Part shown: positions 60,781-64,000 of the stretch, piece after piece
Numbering within the stretch: the first letter of the stretch is position 1
Layout: each line of letters opens with the position of its first letter
Made by a program: the position numbers and the translations under genes
Notes under the pieces: model-generated
Databases searched by the model: none
What the model was told of the DNA's origin: nothing
What the model saw: the letters and a program-made list of their open reading frames with translations, nothing else
Assembly (NCBI RefSeq): GCF_000227765.1
Contig: NZ_JH165159.1
Span: forward strand, 598,823-662,822
Origin: Neisseria wadsworthii 9715
GTDB taxonomy: Bacteria > Pseudomonadota > Gammaproteobacteria > Burkholderiales > Neisseriaceae
Direction of reading: 5' to 3'
DNA length: 64,000 nt

Positions 60781-61218
60781 TTACTGCTTGAAACTTTGAT
60801 GGCAGGCCTTGCAGCTTTGGCCGACTTTATCGAAAGCGGTTTTAACAGCATCATAATTGCCGCTTTTCGCCGCTTGATCCAAAGCTGAGGCAGCGGCGTT
60901 GAAACGCTTGATTGCCGCTTGGAATTCCTGCGGTTTGCGCCATACATCGGCGGAGGCGTCGGAACCTGCTCCGTCGCTGCCGGCATTGTAATGCTGCCAG
61001 GGTTCGTTGGCTGTTTCGTTCAACTGCGCTGCCAGAGCGGCAAAAGAATCGGTAGGGAAAGAGGCGGTATTGTGTTTTTTCAGGATGTCGCCCATTTTTT
61101 TATTCAGGCCGCGCCATTCTTTCATATATTGTTGGCGCGCTTTGATGTCGCCTGCATCGGCGTGTGCCAAACCTGCAATCAGACAGAAACATAATGTGGT
61201 TAAGAAATGTTTTTTCAT
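60781..61218 (-). CDS. cycP: Cytochrome c'
   Basis: Cytochromes c' are periplasmic four-helix haem proteins that bind nitric oxide and help protect against nitrosative stress, as described in Neisseria. The 145 residues have a signal peptide (FLTTLCFCLIAGLAHA), helices with the expected KARQQYMKEWRGLNKKMGDI start, and the single haem site CKACH close to the C-terminus. ATG 61218 gives the signal peptide; AAAGGACAC lies upstream. A longer frame from 61260 is less likely. Confidence 0.88.
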   Translation of the reverse strand: MKKHFLTTLCFCLIAGLAHADAGDIKARQQYMKEWRGLNKKMGDILKKHNTASFPTDSFAALAAQLNETANEPWQHYNAGSDGAGSDASADVWRKPQEFQAAIKRFNAAASALDQAAKSGNYDAVKTAFDKVGQSCKACHQSFKQ

Positions 61219-61330
61219 GGTGTGTCCTTTTATTTTGTTGTTGATAGTCTGTTGAAGCATACGTCAAGTCAAACCCAGCGTCCAGTTGTCGGGTTAAAAC
61301 TTGGAAACGGAATACAGTGAATGAATTAAA

Positions 61331-61370
61331 ACCCGGGCATGACGAATGTACTATTTTTAAATTGGTTAGC
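61331..61370. repeat. Remnant of the CGTCATACTCGGG repeat
   Basis: CCCGGGCATGACGAATGTAC and TTTTTAAATTGGTTAGC are half of the core and one terminus, as at 56128. It lies upstream of cytochrome c' and downstream of metE. Confidence 0.5.
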
Positions 61371-61378
61371 CACAAAAA

Positions 61379-61409
61379 ATGCCTGTCTGAAAACCTTTCA
61401 GACAGGCAT
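61379..61409. terminator. Inverted TG-wadDUS terminator of metE
   Basis: AATGCCTGTCTGAAA and its complement, 27 bases beyond the metE stop on the minus strand. Confidence 0.75.
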
Positions 61410-61435
61410 GGCTTCTCTATTTCACAGACTTAGCT

Positions 61436-63718
61436 TTATTTGGCAGCTAACTCGCTACGCAGTTTTTTGGTTACTTCCATCATCACTTCAAGCTGCTCGA
61501 TGGTTTCTTTCCAGCCGCGGGTTTTCAGGCCGCAGTCAGGGTTGACCCACAAGCGTTCCACCGGCACCACGTCCATGGCTTTGCGCAGCAAGTGTTCGAT
61601 TTCTTTGGCTTGCGGCACGCGCGGGCTGTGGATGTCGTACACGCCCGGGCCGATGTCGTTCGGGTATTTGAAATCGCCGAACGCAGTCAGCAATTCCATG
61701 TCGGAGCGAGAGGTTTCGATGGTAATCACGTCGGCATCCATAGAAGCGATAGCGGGCAGGATGTCGTTAAACTCCGAGTAGCACATGTGGGTGTGGATTT
61801 GGGTGCTGTCTTCCGCGCCGGTTGAGGACAAGCGGAAGGCTTCGCAAGCCCATGCGAGGTATTCGTCCCATTGTGCTTTTTTCAGCGGCATGGCTTCGCG
61901 GATGGCGGGTTCGTCGATTTGAATCACTTTGATGCCGGCTTTTTCCAAATCCAACACTTCGTCGTTCAAGGCCAAGGCGATTTGTTTGGCAACTTCGCTC
62001 AACGGAATGTCGTCGCGCACAAACGACCATTTGAACATGGTTACCGGGCCGGTGAGCATGCCTTTCATCGGGCGTTTGGTCAGGGTTTGGGCGTAGGAAG
62101 ACCAGTAAACGGTCATCGGGTTGGGGCGGGAAACGTCGCCGAAGATGATGGGCGGTTTCACGCAGCGTGAGCCGTAGCTTTGTACCCAACCGAATTGGGT
62201 GAAGCAGTAGCCGGCCAGTTGCTCGCCGAAGTATTCCACCATGTCGTTACGCTCGGCTTCGCCGTGTACCGGTACGTCAAGCTCCAATTTTTCCTGTACT
62301 TCCACGCAGTAGGCGATTTCTTTTTTCATCGCCGCATCGTAATCGGCAGCGGAGAGTTCGCCTTTTTTGAAGGCGGCGCGGGCTTGGCGGATTTCGGTGG
62401 TTTGCGGGAACGAACCGATAGTCGTGGTCGGCAATACGGGCAGGTTCATCCAAGCATGTTGGGCTTTGATGCGCTCGGCAAACGGTGATTTGCGTTGATC
62501 GGCACCTTTGGGCAGGTTGGCTACGCGTGCTTTTACGGCGTCGTTGTGGATTTTTTTGTTGGTAGCGCGGTCGGCAGCGGCGGCATCGGAAGCGGCAATC
62601 GCGTCTTTTACGCTGTCTTTACCGTGTGCCAAAGCTTGTTTGATGACGCCCAGTTCAACCAGTTTTTGCGCGGCAAACGCCATCCAAGATTTGATTTCGC
62701 CGTCCAGTTTTTCTTCCACGGCCAAGTCTTGCGGGCTGTGCAGCAGCGAGCAGGAAGGCGCAATCCACAAGTTGTTGCCCAGTTTGGCTTTTACCGGCTC
62801 CAAAGTGTCGATCACTTTGCTTAAGTTGGCACGCCATACGTTGCGGCCGTCAATCAGGCCGACAGACAATACTTTGTTTTCCGGCCATGCGTCGGCAAAT
62901 ACGGCGAGTTGCTCGGGTGCGCGCACGCAGTCGATATGCACGCCGTGTACCGGCAGGGCTTTCAGCAGGTTCAGATGCTCGGCTACGGTAGCGAAGTAGG
63001 TGCCGATGATGATGCGCACGCCGGTGTTGGCAAATTCTTTGTATGAGGTTTCAACGGCTTTAATCCAGTTGGCGTCGGCATCGGCAGAGAGGATAGGCTC
63101 GTCGATTTGAATCCAATCCACACCTTCGGCGGCCAGTTCGCGCAACAATTGTGCGTAAGCGGGCAGCAGTTTCGGCAACAGGCTGATGCGTTTGAAATTG
63201 TCGTCTTTGGCTTTACCCAACCACAGCAGGGTAACGGGGCCGACCAAAGTCGGCTTGATGTCGTAGCCTTGGGCTTTCGCTTCTTTGATTTGGGCGATCA
63301 GGTTTTTGGCGTTGACTTTAAATTCGGTGTCGGCGTGCCACTCGGGTACGATGTAGTGGTAGTTGGTGTCGAACCATTTGGTCATTTCCATTGCGAACTG
63401 GGTGGCGTTACCGCGCGCCAGTTGGAAATATTCAGGCAGGCTTAAGTTGGCAGAATCAAAACCGAAGCGTTTCGGAATCGCGCCCAAAGTGCACAGCAGG
63501 TCTAAAACGTGGTCGTAGAAAGAAAAATCGCCTACGGGCAGCAAATCGGCGCCGGCGGCTTTTTGGGTGGCCCAGTTCAAACGGCGGATTTCGGCGGCAA
63601 CTTCTTGCAGCTCGGCTTCGCTTTTCGCGCCTTTCCAAAAGGCTTCGACGGCAAATTTCAGCTCGCGCTTCGCACCGATACGCGGGTAGCCGGATAGATG
63701 AAATGTGTTCATGTTCAA
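61436..63718 (-). CDS. metE: Cobalamin-independent methionine synthase MetE
   Basis: MetE transfers a methyl group from 5-methyltetrahydropteroyltriglutamate to homocysteine. The 760-residue length is standard. N-terminal motifs are [20 protein letters not shown] and [14 protein letters not shown]; the C-terminal catalytic half has [59 protein letters not shown] with the first zinc His/Cys, [12 protein letters not shown] and [12 protein letters not shown] with the last Cys. Its activator gene metR is 29 kb away. A TGAA-N5-TTCG site lies 10 bases upstream of the start. Confidence 0.97.
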   Translation of the reverse strand: MNMNTFHLSGYPRIGAKRELKFAVEAFWKGAKSEAELQEVAAEIRRLNWATQKAAGADLLPVGDFSFYDHVLDLLCTLGAIPKRFGFDSANLSLPEYFQLARGNATQFAMEMTKWFDTNYHYIVPEWHADTEFKVNAKNLIAQIKEAKAQGYDIKPTLVGPVTLLWLGKAKDDNFKRISLLPKLLPAYAQLLRELAAEGVDWIQIDEPILSADADANWIKAVETSYKEFANTGVRIIIGTYFATVAEHLNLLKALPVHGVHIDCVRAPEQLAVFADAWPENKVLSVGLIDGRNVWRANLSKVIDTLEPVKAKLGNNLWIAPSCSLLHSPQDLAVEEKLDGEIKSWMAFAAQKLVELGVIKQALAHGKDSVKDAIAASDAAAADRATNKKIHNDAVKARVANLPKGADQRKSPFAERIKAQHAWMNLPVLPTTTIGSFPQTTEIRQARAAFKKGELSAADYDAAMKKEIAYCVEVQEKLELDVPVHGEAERNDMVEYFGEQLAGYCFTQFGWVQSYGSRCVKPPIIFGDVSRPNPMTVYWSSYAQTLTKRPMKGMLTGPVTMFKWSFVRDDIPLSEVAKQIALALNDEVLDLEKAGIKVIQIDEPAIREAMPLKKAQWDEYLAWACEAFRLSSTGAEDSTQIHTHMCYSEFNDILPAIASMDADVITIETSRSDMELLTAFGDFKYPNDIGPGVYDIHSPRVPQAKEIEHLLRKAMDVVPVERLWVNPDCGLKTRGWKETIEQLEVMMEVTKKLRSELAAK

Positions 63719-63727
63719 CTCCTATAT

Positions 63728-63740
63728 TGAATGAAATTCG
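63728..63740. promoter_or_regulatory. Possible MetR site before metE
   Basis: TGAATGAAATTCG matches the MetR consensus TGAA-N5-TTCA at seven of eight fixed positions. It is very close to the start codon (10 bases), which is unusual for an activator site, so it may be chance. Confidence 0.3.
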
Positions 63741-64000
63741 GATGTTTGATGTGATGGTCGTATAGTGAACGGTTTTGGGAAAGGGTGCAAACGATTATTT
63801 TGCATGGCAACATGAATGTTTTTAATGTTTGACCGCCGGAGAATGTGGATAGGGTGGAATGGGTAAAACCGACGGACCCGAATGCCTGTCTGAAACGATA
63901 TAGTTAAACTACTTATTATAATAACAGTGCCGTCATACTCGGGCTTGATCCGAGTGTGACGAATGTGCTGTTTTTAAGTATTCCAATCTAAAACAATGCC
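63741..64000. other. Upstream region of metE with repeats
   Basis: The last 260 bases contain the metE leader, one DUS (about 63882) and a MITE-like repeat. No gene is supported before the window ends. Confidence 0.5.
63899..63990. repeat. Full copy of the MITE-like palindromic repeat
   Basis: TATAGTTAAACTACTTATTA and CTGTTTTTAAGTATTCCAAT are the diverged ends. CGTCATACTCGGGCTTGATC and CGAGTGTGACG form the core. Length 92 bp, equal to the copy at 27489. Confidence 0.65.

Overview
The window looks like the chromosome of a Neisseriaceae bacterium close to Neisseria wadsworthii or N. shayeganii. The main evidence is the DNA uptake sequence (DUS). Almost every intergenic gap carries ATGCCTGTCTGAA, the TG-wadDUS dialect described for those species, usually as an inverted pair forming a terminator. 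Two Correia elements (CREE), a murC-ddlB-ftsQ-ftsA-ftsZ cluster, Neisseria-like ThiG, ThiO and TonB systems and a KDO transferase gene agree with this. All product names are by recognition from the sequence; no searches were run.

Layout. 0-9 kb is housekeeping: proB, carA with a possible attenuator, a small lipoprotein, tonB-exbB-exbD, fxsA, an nlpD-like gene and a Tat-exported flavoprotein. 9-24.5 kb is an accessory region. It starts with a 106-bp Correia element and an orphan reading frame, followed by a two-gene RloA/RloB (AbiL-like) module. Next comes the helicase gene hrpA, which is split in two: its C-terminal part (12.1-15.1 kb) and N-terminal part (23.2-24.6 kb) are separated by 8 kb holding a DUF4143 ATPase and a two-gene Mokosh-like phage-defence operon. 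That operon encodes a 1661-residue NERD / pseudokinase / kinase / SF1 helicase protein and a wHTH / PLD-like partner.

24.6-49.5 kb is mostly core: tRNA-fMet, an orphan LytTR response regulator, waaA, yccS, moaA, metR, scattered thiamine genes (thiO, thiS, thiG) with yciA and a formaldehyde-activating-enzyme remnant between them, the division cluster, rsfS-rlmH, tRNA-Asn, an aromatic amino acid permease, an O-methyltransferase, a sodA under a probable Fur box, and a homologue of the biofilm-dispersing hexosaminidase dispersin B. 49.7-60.3 kb contains betB, two small envelope genes and a complete-looking 4-hydroxyproline catabolic cluster (PAS-AraC regulator, epimerase, D-hydroxyproline dehydrogenase, DapA-family deaminase, aldehyde dehydrogenase, AGCS symporter). 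The window closes with a MAPEG protein, cytochrome c' and metE.

Three patterns cut across the map. First, the DUS dialect changes: AG-/AT-DUS (GCCGTCTGAA) replaces or mixes with TG-wadDUS around 9.7 kb, through 12-23 kb and 50.7-58.8 kb, which suggests import from other Neisseria. Second, a short palindromic repeat with a CGTCATACTCGGG core and Correia-like ends occurs about nine times. Third, repeats have been absorbed into coding sequence (hrpA linker, thiO tail, end of the flavoprotein gene).
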